Assembly (NCBI GenBank): GCA_029850535.1
Contig: JARCRU010000101.1
Location: 1 to 64,000, forward strand
Source: Actinomycetota bacterium
GTDB lineage: Bacteria > Actinomycetota > Acidimicrobiia > Acidimicrobiales > RAAP-2
Direction of reading: 5' to 3'
Length of the DNA stretch: 64,000 nt
Made by a program: the position numbers and the translations under genes. This document shows positions 52,893 to 61,690 of this stretch, one piece after another; the stretch's first letter is position 1; every line of letters starts with the position of its first letter. Under the pieces are notes generated by a model that saw only the letters and a program-made list of their open reading frames with translations, was not told where the DNA came from and ran no database searches.

Positions 52893-53617
52893 CCCAGTGA
52901 GCTAATGCTCAGTGCATCGAGCACCGCTGGTCCCGCCGTACTTCCAAAAATCAGTTGGGCGGCGCGATCGGCCCCGAGGTGTGATCGAAGTTGATCGAAA
53001 GCGTAGAAACTGCGCAATGACACCCGTCGCTCACTCTCTCCAATGGATCCGTTCATCGCCGGGGCACGCAAGTCTTCGCTCAATGTGGCGACCGCGTGAG
53101 GGTGAGGTCGATCGATGCGAATCGCCACAGGAAATCGATCGCGTAACGCGATGGGAATGTCACTCAATTCTTCCAAGTTGGTCGTCATCACCACTGAGAA
53201 GTCCGGTCCGGGCTTGACCCATTGTCCGGTGTCGGGATTTCGCCACCGCGCTGACTCCACCGAATCAGTGATGGCGAGCAGAGTACTGAGCGCGTCGCCC
53301 GAAGCCCTGTCAACCTCATCCACCACCAGTCGCCCTCCTCGACCCGCATTGGCCCTCCACGCGCGAATAGCCGGGCCCTCGCGCCATTCCCACTTGCCAG
53401 CCCCCGCAGGCATCCACGTCCCGGTTATCTCGCCAGTACTGAGGTCCTCCGTACAAACCAGCCTCTCGGAGATACCTTTGGTGAGTCCCAGTTTGAGCGC
53501 GGCGAAAGTCTTCCCCGTCCCCGGCGGACCGTAGAGCAGTATTCTCTGGACGCCGGCCGCCAAAACGTCACTGACGTCCCTCCAACATTGCCCCGCCACG
53601 AGATCATCACGATCCAT
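52889..53617 (-). CDS. MoxR-like AAA+ ATPase
   Basis: A 242-residue AAA+ ATPase. Walker A is YGPPGTGKTFAALK (about 29-42), Walker B GRLVVDEVDRAS, sensor 1 VVMTTNLEEL and the arginine finger ALRDRFPV. MoxR ATPases act as chaperones that load metals or assemble complexes together with VWA proteins; here the VWA partner also carries HExxH. It is short for the family because the C-terminal lid is reduced. ATG 53617 is followed directly by the conserved region. Confidence 0.88.
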   Translation of the reverse strand: MDRDDLVAGQCWRDVSDVLAAGVQRILLYGPPGTGKTFAALKLGLTKGISERLVCTEDLSTGEITGTWMPAGAGKWEWREGPAIRAWRANAGRGGRLVVDEVDRASGDALSTLLAITDSVESARWRNPDTGQWVKPGPDFSVVMTTNLEELSDIPIALRDRFPVAIRIDRPHPHAVATLSEDLRAPAMNGSIGESERRVSLRSFYAFDQLRSHLGADRAAQLIFGSTAGPAVLDALSISSLG

Positions 53618-53705
53618 TGAGCCTCCTTGTGCGGCCCAACTGTCGCTAAATCCTCGACATCTCGCAATTCGACTTAAGTACCTCGCCTACGAACGGCGTC
53701 CAGAA

Positions 53706-54416
53706 TTAGTCGACCGATTCGCCCAAATAGACGGCGCGCACTCGCGGATCGTGCAACAACTTCGCAGCGTCGTCACTGAAGGCGATTGCCCCGTTCTCCA
53801 TCACGTAACCCCGATCCGCCAATCGCAATGCTTGTGCGGCATTCTGCTCCACCACCAGCACCGTGGTCCCGGCGTCACGAATCTCACCAATAATATGGAA
53901 AATCTGATCAATGATCATCGGAGCCAAGCCCATCGAGGGCTCGTCCAGCAGCAGCAGGCGCGGGTGCGACATCATTGCTCGACTGATGGCCAGCATCTGC
54001 TGCTCACCGCCCGAAAGGTTCCCACCGAGTTGCTTACGACGTTCCTTGAGAATTGGAAACAGGACGAACATCTTCTCCATGTCATCGTCGTAGTTGTCCT
54101 TACGTCCAAAGGCACCCATCTCAAGGTTCTCCTGGACCGTCATCTGGGGGAAAATTCGACGACCCTCGGGAACGTGGCTAATTCCCATCGAGGAAAACAT
54201 GTGTGCCTTCACCTTGGTGACGTCCTGGCCCTCGAAAGTGATCGTGCCCGAGGTCGGAGCGTGCAGGCCCGACAGCATGCGTAGCGTCGTCGACTTGCCC
54301 GCACCATTCGCTCCGAGCAGAGTCACAACCTCGCCTTGCCTCACCTCGAAAGAAATTCCGTGGAGCGCCTCGATCGCTCCGTACCGCACGACCGCGCTGC
54401 TGACATCGAGCATCAC
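53706..54416 (-). CDS. livF: Branched-chain amino acid ABC transporter ATPase LivF
   Basis: A 236-residue ATPase of the branched-chain amino acid (or amide/urea) uptake family. Walker A is LLGANGAGKSTTLRM, the signature LSGGEQQMLAI, Walker B RLLLLDEPSMGLAP and the switch His region is LVVEQNAAQAL, where the usual His is Asn-Ala-Ala as is normal for LivF. Its start overlaps livG by 4 bp. It is the last gene of the livHMGF operon. Confidence 0.93.
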   Translation of the reverse strand: MMLDVSSAVVRYGAIEALHGISFEVRQGEVVTLLGANGAGKSTTLRMLSGLHAPTSGTITFEGQDVTKVKAHMFSSMGISHVPEGRRIFPQMTVQENLEMGAFGRKDNYDDDMEKMFVLFPILKERRKQLGGNLSGGEQQMLAISRAMMSHPRLLLLDEPSMGLAPMIIDQIFHIIGEIRDAGTTVLVVEQNAAQALRLADRGYVMENGAIAFSDDAAKLLHDPRVRAVYLGESVD

Positions 54417-55222
54417 TTCGTCTCCTCCGCCACACCCGTGTCCGCCGAGCCGAGGTACGCCTCGATCACCACCGGATTGGAACGAATCTCGTCGGGTGTT
54501 CCTTCGGCAATGACCGAACCAAAATTCAAGACGTACAGGCGCTCGGCCAACGACATCACCAATTTCATGTCGTGCTCGATGAGCAAAATAGAGACACCCA
54601 TTTCGTCACGAACTCGCCGAATCAATTCGGCGAGTTCAATCTTCTCGGCTGGATTCGTACCCGCGGCTGGCTCGTCGAGGAGCAGCACCTCAGGCTGGGT
54701 GGCCAGACCGCGCGCAATCTCCAGGCGTCGCCGCGCACCGTAGCTCAGGGAAGCGGCGATGGTGTTGGCCTGAGCGGTCAGGCCCACGAACTCCAACAGC
54801 TCCCTGGTACGTTTGTCCGAACGGTGCTCATCGCGACGGGTCGCGGGGCCTTTTAGCATTGCCCCCACCACGCCCAGTCCCCGATGCGACTCAGCACCAA
54901 TTTTGATGTTCTCGAATGTCGTCATCGCACTGAACATTCGCGACGCTTGAAATGTGCGAGCGACGCCCGCGGCGCTGACCCGGAAAGGCTTTTTGCCAAT
55001 CACCGACATGGACTTACCCTGAGAATTGGTAAAACGGATCGAGCCTTCCTGGGGCGCGTACACCCCAGTGAGCGAGTTAAACAATGACGTCTTACCCGCA
55101 CCATTGGGGCCGATAATCGCCAAGATCTCACCGCGGCCCTGATGGAGAGTGACGTTGTTGAGCGAAACCACGCCACCGAAACGCAAGGTCACGTCTTGGA
55201 CGTCGAAAATTAGCGAACTCAC
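54413..55222 (-). CDS. livG: Branched-chain amino acid ABC transporter ATPase LivG
   Basis: A 269-residue ATPase, partner of LivF. Walker A is IIGPNGAGKTSLFNSLTG, signature SYGARRRLEIARGLA (the LSYGxQRRLEIARAL form of LivG), Walker B EVLLLDEPAAGTNP and switch His LLIEHDMKLVMSL. The insert after Walker A (KPFRVSAAGVARTFQ) is also typical. It follows livM without any gap. Confidence 0.93.
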   Translation of the reverse strand: MSSLIFDVQDVTLRFGGVVSLNNVTLHQGRGEILAIIGPNGAGKTSLFNSLTGVYAPQEGSIRFTNSQGKSMSVIGKKPFRVSAAGVARTFQASRMFSAMTTFENIKIGAESHRGLGVVGAMLKGPATRRDEHRSDKRTRELLEFVGLTAQANTIAASLSYGARRRLEIARGLATQPEVLLLDEPAAGTNPAEKIELAELIRRVRDEMGVSILLIEHDMKLVMSLAERLYVLNFGSVIAEGTPDEIRSNPVVIEAYLGSADTGVAEETK

Positions 55223-56614
55223 TTACACGTCCTCCTGCACACGGTGAGCGCCAATCTCCACCTGCAAGGTGTCAGGAGCGGTCCCTGCTTCGACTTGACT
55301 CACCTCTCGACGCCGGCGTCGAGACGGGAACAGACCTGCCGGCCGATAGATCATCATCACGACCAGTAGTGCACCGAGGTACATATACAGGTCAGCCGCG
55401 TTATAGATCGAGGGCGGTGAGTGAGTGAGGTAGGCCACGAAGCCTTGGACGACCAGTCCACCAAGGACGACACCAAAGATCGAACCCATTCCACCGAAGA
55501 TGACGAGCACCAAGATATTGATGGAGAAGGAGATGGTGAAAGTAGGCGGGGTTACGAAGAGGGTTTGACTCGCCGTCACGACGCCGGCGAACCCGGCACT
55601 CGCCGCGCCAATGGCGAACGCCATCACCTTGTATTTGAGAGGGTGAATGCCCAGAGACTCAGCGGCCACCTCGTCTTCGCGAATAGCCACCCACGACCTG
55701 CCCACGCGTGAATGTTCGAGGCTCGAGAAAGCGAGGAGGAAGATGACCACAAAGGCCAGGGTCAAGTAGTAGTACGGCTCTGGTATGAGACCCCAGAGAT
55801 ACTTGATGGGTCCCAGATGGAACGACAAGAAAGGAATTTGGTTCGTACCCGTCGAACCGCCGGTGATGCCGTAGGAGTTATTAATGAAGAGATAGACAAT
55901 CTCACCGAATCCCAAGGTGACAATGGCGAGGTAGTCGCCACGCAGACGCAACGTAGGAATGCCCAACAACACGCCACAGAGCATGGCGAACACGATGGCC
56001 ACCGGGATGGCCACGAAAGTATTCCAGTGAACACCAAAAGGGGGTGGGGTGGGCAAGGAACCCGTCACCCACGCCGTGGTGTACGCGCCAATGGCGTAGA
56101 ACGCGACGTAACCGAGGTCAAGCAACCCTGCAAAACCGGTGACGACATTGAGACCGAGGGCGAGGAGTAGATACACCAGGACGTCCTGAACCACCAAAGT
56201 CTGCCAGGACTGGTCGGTGACGAGGTGGGGGAAGTACAAGGCGAAGGCGAGTGCCACGGCATAGAGGCTCAGACGCGTGGAGCGGTGACGTGCGCGTTGC
56301 TTGGTGGCCGCCAATGTCTTCGCAACCCGTGCGACCGCATTATTGCCCGCCCGTTGCCGTTCGATCCACCACCGATGAGCCATTTTCACTAACGACGTGA
56401 GGCCCACCACGATGAGCGTTAAGAGAAGAAAGACTACCCATCGCTGGGGGTAGAACAGTCCGAAGAAGGACATGTGATTTCCGAAGGAACCCGTAAAACC
56501 CGCTGTGGGCTGCGTCCCACTTCCTTCGGGACCGGTCATCACAATGATCAATAACAAGATGAGGGCCGTGCGCCCGGAGCGTTGCACGCGCGGATTTTGA
56601 AAGAAAGTCTTCAC
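55223..56614 (-). CDS. livM: Branched-chain amino acid ABC transporter permease LivM
   Basis: A 463-residue inner-membrane permease. The conserved LivM core is visible: LGLNVVTGFAGLLDLGYVAFYAIGAY (in two parts, about 158-183), GIPTLRLRGDYLAIVTLGF and GRSWVAIREDEVAAESLGI, followed by the GGMGSIFGVVLGG end. It is longer than the norm (about 300-360) owing to an N-terminal extension of about 120 residues with two further membrane segments. The GTG start shares one base with the livH stop. Confidence 0.92.
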   Translation of the reverse strand: MKTFFQNPRVQRSGRTALILLLIIVMTGPEGSGTQPTAGFTGSFGNHMSFFGLFYPQRWVVFLLLTLIVVGLTSLVKMAHRWWIERQRAGNNAVARVAKTLAATKQRARHRSTRLSLYAVALAFALYFPHLVTDQSWQTLVVQDVLVYLLLALGLNVVTGFAGLLDLGYVAFYAIGAYTTAWVTGSLPTPPPFGVHWNTFVAIPVAIVFAMLCGVLLGIPTLRLRGDYLAIVTLGFGEIVYLFINNSYGITGGSTGTNQIPFLSFHLGPIKYLWGLIPEPYYYLTLAFVVIFLLAFSSLEHSRVGRSWVAIREDEVAAESLGIHPLKYKVMAFAIGAASAGFAGVVTASQTLFVTPPTFTISFSINILVLVIFGGMGSIFGVVLGGLVVQGFVAYLTHSPPSIYNAADLYMYLGALLVVMMIYRPAGLFPSRRRRREVSQVEAGTAPDTLQVEIGAHRVQEDV

Positions 56615-57564
56615 TACGCCGAACGCCCGAGTCGTTCGCCCAAGATTCCCGTGGGACGCACCAATAGGACCAGAACAAGGACACCGAAGGCCACCACGTC
56701 AATATAGGCACCACTGACGAAGGCGACCGAGAGGCTTTCGACCACACCGAGGATCAAGCCCCCTAGCACGGCACCCCGAAGGTTGCCAATGCCGCCCAGA
56801 ACTGCCGCCGAAAACGCCTTGAGCGCAGGAGTGAATCCCATTCCGTAGACGGCACCCACCGGAATGGAGTACAGAAATCCAGCCACGCCGCCCAAAAATC
56901 CTCCCAGCATGAACGTCAGGGCAATCGTACGGTCGATGTTCACGCCCATCAATGACGCCGTCTCGGCGTCCTGGGCCACTGCTCGAATCCCGCGACCTAA
57001 CTTCGAGGTCGCGACTAGTCGATCCAGAGCGACCAGCATGGTGACTCCGACGAAAAAGATGACGATGTAGTAGGTCTGCACGGTGGCCCCGAAAATAGTG
57101 AACACCGTGTTGTTGGTGTAGGGCGCATCGATCGAGAGGTTGATACGACCGAACTCCTTGCCAACGAAGTTGTAGAGAAAGTACGACGCGCCAATCGCAC
57201 TGATGAGATACGCCAACTTGGGGGCGTTACGACGCCGCAACGGCCGATACGCCACGCGTTCCAGTAACAGTGCCACGAGAGCTCCCACCACGCCGCCGAT
57301 TACCACGGCGGCAATTAGGTAGACCACTGATTCGAACGCGTTGGGTGTGCTGTTACCCACCAGAAACTTGAGGAGAAAGAAACTGGCGAACGCTCCGGTC
57401 ATGAAGACTTCGGAATGCGCGAAGTTGATGAGTCGCAACACTCCGTAGACCATGGTGTAGCCGATGGCCACCATCGCGTAGATAAATCCGTTGGCGATAC
57501 CACCCACCAGGAGACCCCAGAATTCGTGACCCAAGGTTGCAAAGTGTGACGAGAAATACGACAC
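56614..57564 (-). CDS. livH: Branched-chain amino acid ABC transporter permease LivH
   Basis: A 316-residue permease, partner of LivM. It shows GGIANGFIYAMVAIGYTMVYGV, RLINFAHSEVFMTGAF and RAVAQDAETASLMGVNID, all typical of LivH, and ends with LRGAVLGGLILGVVESL. A strong hairpin (57617-57656) separates it from the binding-protein gene upstream, so livHMGF is probably read through at a lower level from that promoter. Confidence 0.93.
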   Translation of the reverse strand: MSYFSSHFATLGHEFWGLLVGGIANGFIYAMVAIGYTMVYGVLRLINFAHSEVFMTGAFASFFLLKFLVGNSTPNAFESVVYLIAAVVIGGVVGALVALLLERVAYRPLRRRNAPKLAYLISAIGASYFLYNFVGKEFGRINLSIDAPYTNNTVFTIFGATVQTYYIVIFFVGVTMLVALDRLVATSKLGRGIRAVAQDAETASLMGVNIDRTIALTFMLGGFLGGVAGFLYSIPVGAVYGMGFTPALKAFSAAVLGGIGNLRGAVLGGLILGVVESLSVAFVSGAYIDVVAFGVLVLVLLVRPTGILGERLGRSA

Positions 57565-57616
57565 GAAGGCGTACGCCCCTCTCCCTCAATAATCCAGCGA
57601 CAGGTCAGTCTAAACC

Positions 57617-57656
57617 AACAACACTGCCGGGGGCGTATGCCCCCGGCAGTGTTGTT
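57617..57656 (-). terminator. Hairpin between binding-protein gene and livH
   Basis: A perfect 18-bp stem (57617-57634 with 57639-57656) with a 4-nt loop, 17 nt after the stop of the binding-protein gene. Such partial terminators keep binding protein in excess over the permease. Confidence 0.85.
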
Positions 57657-57673
57657 ACAACAATTCTGAACGG

Positions 57674-58891
57674 TTAGTTGTGACCGAACTGAACAATCTT
57701 GCCATTCTTGACCTGGTAGTAGTCAATCTGACCCGCACCGGTACCAGCCAGGTTGCCATCGGACTGGAAGGCAATCGTGCCAGTGACGCCCGAGAAGCGC
57801 ACCGTGTGCAGCGCCGGGATCAGGCTCGCACGAATCTTGCTCACCGGAACCTTGGTCGACACCTTCAACAGGGCCCGCACAATCGCGTTGGTCGCGTCGT
57901 AGGCCTGGGGGGCGTACAGCGCCGTCGCGGAGGTCACGCCACCGGAGATCTTCAAGAACTGAGACTCCAGAGCACCGGTGAAGTTACCACCTGAACCGCC
58001 ACCAGCGGCACTCAAGAACACGCCATTGGCGGCGGTCTTGGGCGAAGTACCACTAATCAGCGAAGTCGACTCCGAGCCGTCACCGGACATGATCGCACCC
58101 TTGTAGCCGGCGCTGTGCAACGCACCGAGGAGCAGACCAAAGTCACAGTAGTAACCGCCGTAGAAAACCGCACCGGGGTTCGATGTCTTGATCTGAGTCG
58201 CGAGGGCGGTGTACTGCGACGTCGGGGCCGTACCAGGGGGGCACGACGAGGACTCCGGGTAGGACTCCGTCGTCACCTTGGCACCGTAGGTCTTGGCGTC
58301 AGCCGCCACGACCGCAGCCAGGCCAGCTCCGTAGAAGGAACCATCGCCGATGACTTCGATCTTCTTGTTGTGTCGGTTGACCACCAAGAATCGGGCGTCT
58401 GCCGCACCCTGGACGTCGTCACCGTAGACAACACGCATGAAGTTGTTCTTGACCTTGCCCGTCGTGAGAGCAGCGGCCGTGGCCGAAGGACTCACCGTGG
58501 CAATGTTGGCAGCGACGTAGAAGGGCTCCGCGGAACGAGTGGCACCGGAGAAGGCCGGTCCAACGACTGCCACGAGGCTCTTGTTCGCCACGGCTGCCTG
58601 TGCGGCGGCGGGCGAAAGAGTTGAAGAACCCTGGTCATCAAACCAAGCCGCCTGCAGCTTGAAGGGCAACTTACCCGTAGCGTTGGCGTCCTGAATCGCG
58701 AGCTCAACGCCCCACTTCATGTTGATTCCCAACTGGGCATTTCCGCCAGATAGCGGTCCTTCATAGCCGATGGTGAACGTCGGCTTAGACGCAGCGCTCG
58801 AGGCCGTGGCGAAACCGATTGCCGGCACCGCCATCAGCAAGAGGGCGCTCGACGAGACCGCAGCCACCGTCTTATTCAAACGAAACTTCAT
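57674..58891 (-). CDS. Branched-chain amino acid ABC transporter substrate-binding protein
   Basis: A 405-residue exported binding protein of the periplasmic-binding fold I type (LivJ/LivK-like). The signal peptide is about residues 1-34 (VAAVSSSALLLMAVPAIGFA) and the mature start IGYEGPLSGGNAQLG is typical. There is no Cys lipobox, so it is not a standard lipoprotein, which is unusual for a Gram-positive-type binding protein. ATG 58891 has a GGGAGA site; the longer frame to 59026 lies in the promoter region. The ligand could be a branched-chain amino acid, amide or related compound. Confidence 0.9.
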   Translation of the reverse strand: MKFRLNKTVAAVSSSALLLMAVPAIGFATASSAASKPTFTIGYEGPLSGGNAQLGINMKWGVELAIQDANATGKLPFKLQAAWFDDQGSSTLSPAAAQAAVANKSLVAVVGPAFSGATRSAEPFYVAANIATVSPSATAAALTTGKVKNNFMRVVYGDDVQGAADARFLVVNRHNKKIEVIGDGSFYGAGLAAVVAADAKTYGAKVTTESYPESSSCPPGTAPTSQYTALATQIKTSNPGAVFYGGYYCDFGLLLGALHSAGYKGAIMSGDGSESTSLISGTSPKTAANGVFLSAAGGGSGGNFTGALESQFLKISGGVTSATALYAPQAYDATNAIVRALLKVSTKVPVSKIRASLIPALHTVRFSGVTGTIAFQSDGNLAGTGAGQIDYYQVKNGKIVQFGHN

Positions 58892-59068
58892 CAGTTCGTC
58901 TCCCTTTTTTTGATGTCTATTTGCATTTCTACACACACACGCCCCACCGCCGAAACGATATGAACCAGTGCCAGTCACACACGGACCATTTTGGTCACGT
59001 AGGCACAGTAGCAGTGGCCCAAACAAAGAAACAGTACGGTCGTGTTAACACATATGACAATTCAAATA

Positions 59069-59123
59069 CGAACAGGTGTTTGATTTGTTACCTTCGCTGT
59101 TCTAGGATACGAACAACTGTTCG
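59069..59123 (+). promoter_or_regulatory. LexA boxes upstream of lexA
   Basis: One perfect site, CGAACAACTGTTCG (59110-59123), 15 bp before the lexA start, and one with a single mismatch, CGAACAGGTGTTTG (59069-59082). They indicate autoregulation. The nearer site lies where the ribosome site and transcription start should be, so LexA would block its own promoter. Confidence 0.88.
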
Positions 59124-59138
59124 TGTTCGGAGGAACAA

Positions 59139-59771
59139 ATGGCCGAAGTCCTTACCCCCATGAGACGCAAGATTCTCGAGTACATCATCGCGTGCCAACG
59201 CGAGCGCAACTTTCCCCCCACAATTCGTGAGATTGCCGCCCACGTCGGACTCAACGCCCCCGCCACGGTCGCCAACCACATTGAAGTCCTTAAAAAGGCG
59301 GGCTACATCGAGAACAACCCGAAGCAACCCCGTACGCTCACGGTTCGACTGGACGCGGAGGATCAGGTGCCAGACTCGAACGTGGCGCGAATCAGGCAAC
59401 TTCCCTTCGTGGGTGATGTGGCCGCAGGCACTGGCGTTCTGGCGAGCGAGAGCGTGCACGAACTGATGGCAATTCCCGAGCTTTTCGCGGGCCGTGGAGA
59501 AAGTTTCGTACTCCAAGTGCGAGGCGATTCGATGATCGACGCGGGAATCCTCCCAGGTGACTTCATTGTCGTCCAACGCCAGTCCAGCGCCAACAAGGGC
59601 GAGATCGTGGTGGCCGGTATTCCCGGCGAGGAAGCAACTGTGAAGCGTTATTTTCCACAGGGCGCACGAGTCGTCTTGAAGCCAGAGAATCCCTCCATGG
59701 AACCGATGGAATTTGACGCCACTGACGTGACGCTCTTTGGTCGTGTCATTTCAGTCTTGCGCAACTATTAA
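59139..59771 (+). CDS. lexA: SOS repressor LexA
   Basis: A 210-residue repressor. The winged-helix N terminus (PTIREIAAHVGLNAPATVANHI, written in part) recognises the CGAAC-N4-GTTCG boxes. The cleavage site is Ala-Gly in GDVAAGTGVLA, the catalytic Ser is in RGDSMIDAGILPGDF and the Lys in EATVKRYF. RecA-stimulated self-cleavage frees the operon at 48.5-51.5 kb and lexA itself. A GGAGG site lies 6 nt before the ATG. Its stop overlaps dapE by 4 bp (convergent). Confidence 0.97.
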   Translation: MAEVLTPMRRKILEYIIACQRERNFPPTIREIAAHVGLNAPATVANHIEVLKKAGYIENNPKQPRTLTVRLDAEDQVPDSNVARIRQLPFVGDVAAGTGVLASESVHELMAIPELFAGRGESFVLQVRGDSMIDAGILPGDFIVVQRQSSANKGEIVVAGIPGEEATVKRYFPQGARVVLKPENPSMEPMEFDATDVTLFGRVISVLRNY

Positions 59772-60847
59772 GAAGGCATTCCCCGCGAATGCGGCGCACT
59801 GCGTAACCAGTCTCCCAGGACACTGACGAAGGTGTTCACCTCTTCAGCCGTCACGAATTCGTCGCTGCGGTGAGCGAGCAACGGATCACCCGCGCCGAAA
59901 TTCGTCGCCGGAATCCCCAGTGCGTGAAACGTGGCGACATCGGTCCATCCCACCTTGGCTCGAGGGGGTCTTCCCGAGAGTTCAACGAGTCGAGCCAAGT
60001 GAGAGTTGCCCAGTTCTGGACTGGCCGAGGGCGCCCAGTCGGCGACCTCCATGACGTCGCCCTCCTCTAGGAGTTCTCCGAGGAAGTCACGTAGCCATTG
60101 CACGGCTTGGTCGCGCGTTCGATCGGGGGCGACGCGATGATTCAGCACACACGTCGCCGAATCGGGCACGACGTTGGAGGCCACGCCCCCCTGCACGCTG
60201 ACCGCCTGCAACTGTTCGACGAAGGTCACGCCGTCGATTTCAACTTCACGCGGCTGGTACATCGCCACGAACGCCACGAGGTCTCCGAGTCGGTGGATGG
60301 CGTTTCGTCCGGTGAAAGGTCGCGCCGTGTGCGCCCTGCGACCCTCCAAGGTGATCGCGACGCGCAAGGAACCTTGGCAACCCGCCTCGACGCGCCCCCC
60401 GGTCGGTTCGGCGAGGACCGCGACGTCCGCCACGAGAAGTTCGGGGCGCAGTTCAGCGATCTCGAGCAGACCTGACTGCGCGCGAGCGATTTCTTCACGA
60501 GCGTAGAAGACCCACGTCACTTCCACTGGGAGCGGCGCCGAGTCGAGGGCCACATCGAGCATCCCCGCCAGAGAACCTTTCATGTCGCACGCACCGAGCC
60601 CGTGGAGGACCCCGTCAACAAGCGAAGCGTTCGTCACGTCACCGGGGACCGTGTCAAGGTGTCCCGCGATCAGCACCCTCGTCGCGTGATGTCCCGTGCT
60701 GCGGGCGACGACATTGTCACCGACGCGTTCGACGACCAGATCTTGGCGGCGCACGAGACGTTGGTAGACGTGAGAGGCAAGTGCGGCTTCGTTGAGGCTC
60801 ACCGACTCGATGGCCACCAACGTCATCACATCGTCGAGGGTCGTCAC
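59768..60847 (-). CDS. dapE: Succinyl-diaminopimelate desuccinylase
   Basis: A 359-residue M20 zinc enzyme that removes succinate from N-succinyl-LL-diaminopimelate. Metal residues appear in LIAGHLDTVPGDV, GLGACDMKGSLA, YAREEIARAQSG (a slightly altered EE pair) and, near the end, AHRSDEFV. Its start overlaps the dapD stop by 4 bp. Context with dapD and dapC makes DapE much more likely than other M20 deacylases. Confidence 0.9.
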   Translation of the reverse strand: MTTLDDVMTLVAIESVSLNEAALASHVYQRLVRRQDLVVERVGDNVVARSTGHHATRVLIAGHLDTVPGDVTNASLVDGVLHGLGACDMKGSLAGMLDVALDSAPLPVEVTWVFYAREEIARAQSGLLEIAELRPELLVADVAVLAEPTGGRVEAGCQGSLRVAITLEGRRAHTARPFTGRNAIHRLGDLVAFVAMYQPREVEIDGVTFVEQLQAVSVQGGVASNVVPDSATCVLNHRVAPDRTRDQAVQWLRDFLGELLEEGDVMEVADWAPSASPELGNSHLARLVELSGRPPRAKVGWTDVATFHALGIPATNFGAGDPLLAHRSDEFVTAEEVNTFVSVLGDWLRSAPHSRGMPS

Positions 60848-61668
60848 GTGGCGACCCCGTAATCACGCAGAATTGAGTTGAGCGCCACCTTCGAGTGCCG
60901 CTCCTCCTCCCCGAGGTGCTTGATGATGAGCACGCACGGCAAGAAGAACTCGCCGCCGGGGAACTGACGGCGGCGCTGTGCGGCCACCGCGACGCAGTAG
61001 TCAGGCACGTAGCCGCGTGAAACTTCTTCACCGGTCTCGGCGTCGATGACTGGAATAGAGGGATTCAGAATCGTACCCGCACCAAGTACCGATCCCTTGC
61101 CGACCCGGGCGCCTTCGACGACCATGCACCGACTCCCGATGAAAGCCCCATCTTCAATCACGACGGGCACCGCATTGGCCGGCTCGAGAACGCCGCCGAT
61201 CCCGACACCACCCGCCAAATGCACGTTGGATCCGATTTGCGCACAACTGCCGACCGTGGCCCAGGTGTCCACCATCGTTCCAGGTCCGACCCAGGCTCCG
61301 ATGTTGACGTAACTCGGCATCAAAATGACGCCCGGGCTCAAATAGCTGCCACGTCGGGCTGACGCGCCCGGCACCACCCGCACGCCGCGGCGGGCATAAT
61401 CAGTCTTGATGTCCAATTTGTCGTGGAATTCGAACGGTCCCACTTCGTACGTCACCATTTCTCGGAGTCGGAATAACAGTAAAATTGCCTGCTTGACCCA
61501 CTCGTGAACGATGACTTTGTTATTCGCGGTGATCTCGGCCACGCGCAATTGGCCCTCGTCCAGCTTGGTAATCACCAACTCAACGTCGCGTCGAGCATCG
61601 AGGTTGTCCGGGCCGAGTTCGGCAATCTTTTCGTACCAGTGGCCAATGCGCGCTTCGAGGTCGTCCAT
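60844..61668 (-). CDS. dapD: Tetrahydrodipicolinate N-succinyltransferase
   Basis: A 274-residue left-handed beta-helix acyltransferase. It uses succinyl-CoA to open and succinylate tetrahydrodipicolinate. The hexapeptide repeats are visible from VNIGAWVGPGTMVDTWATVG through VEGARVGKGSVLGAGTILNP. The PRRGSYLSPG-like active-site stretch reads ARRGSYLSPGVILMPSYVN. The first part (residues 1-95) is the helical N-terminal domain of the E. coli-type enzyme. The gene lies between dapC (22 bp away) and dapE. Confidence 0.95.
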   Translation of the reverse strand: MDDLEARIGHWYEKIAELGPDNLDARRDVELVITKLDEGQLRVAEITANNKVIVHEWVKQAILLLFRLREMVTYEVGPFEFHDKLDIKTDYARRGVRVVPGASARRGSYLSPGVILMPSYVNIGAWVGPGTMVDTWATVGSCAQIGSNVHLAGGVGIGGVLEPANAVPVVIEDGAFIGSRCMVVEGARVGKGSVLGAGTILNPSIPVIDAETGEEVSRGYVPDYCVAVAAQRRRQFPGGEFFLPCVLIIKHLGEEERHSKVALNSILRDYGVAT

Positions 61669-61690
61669 CGCTCAATCGTAGTAGCGAGCC

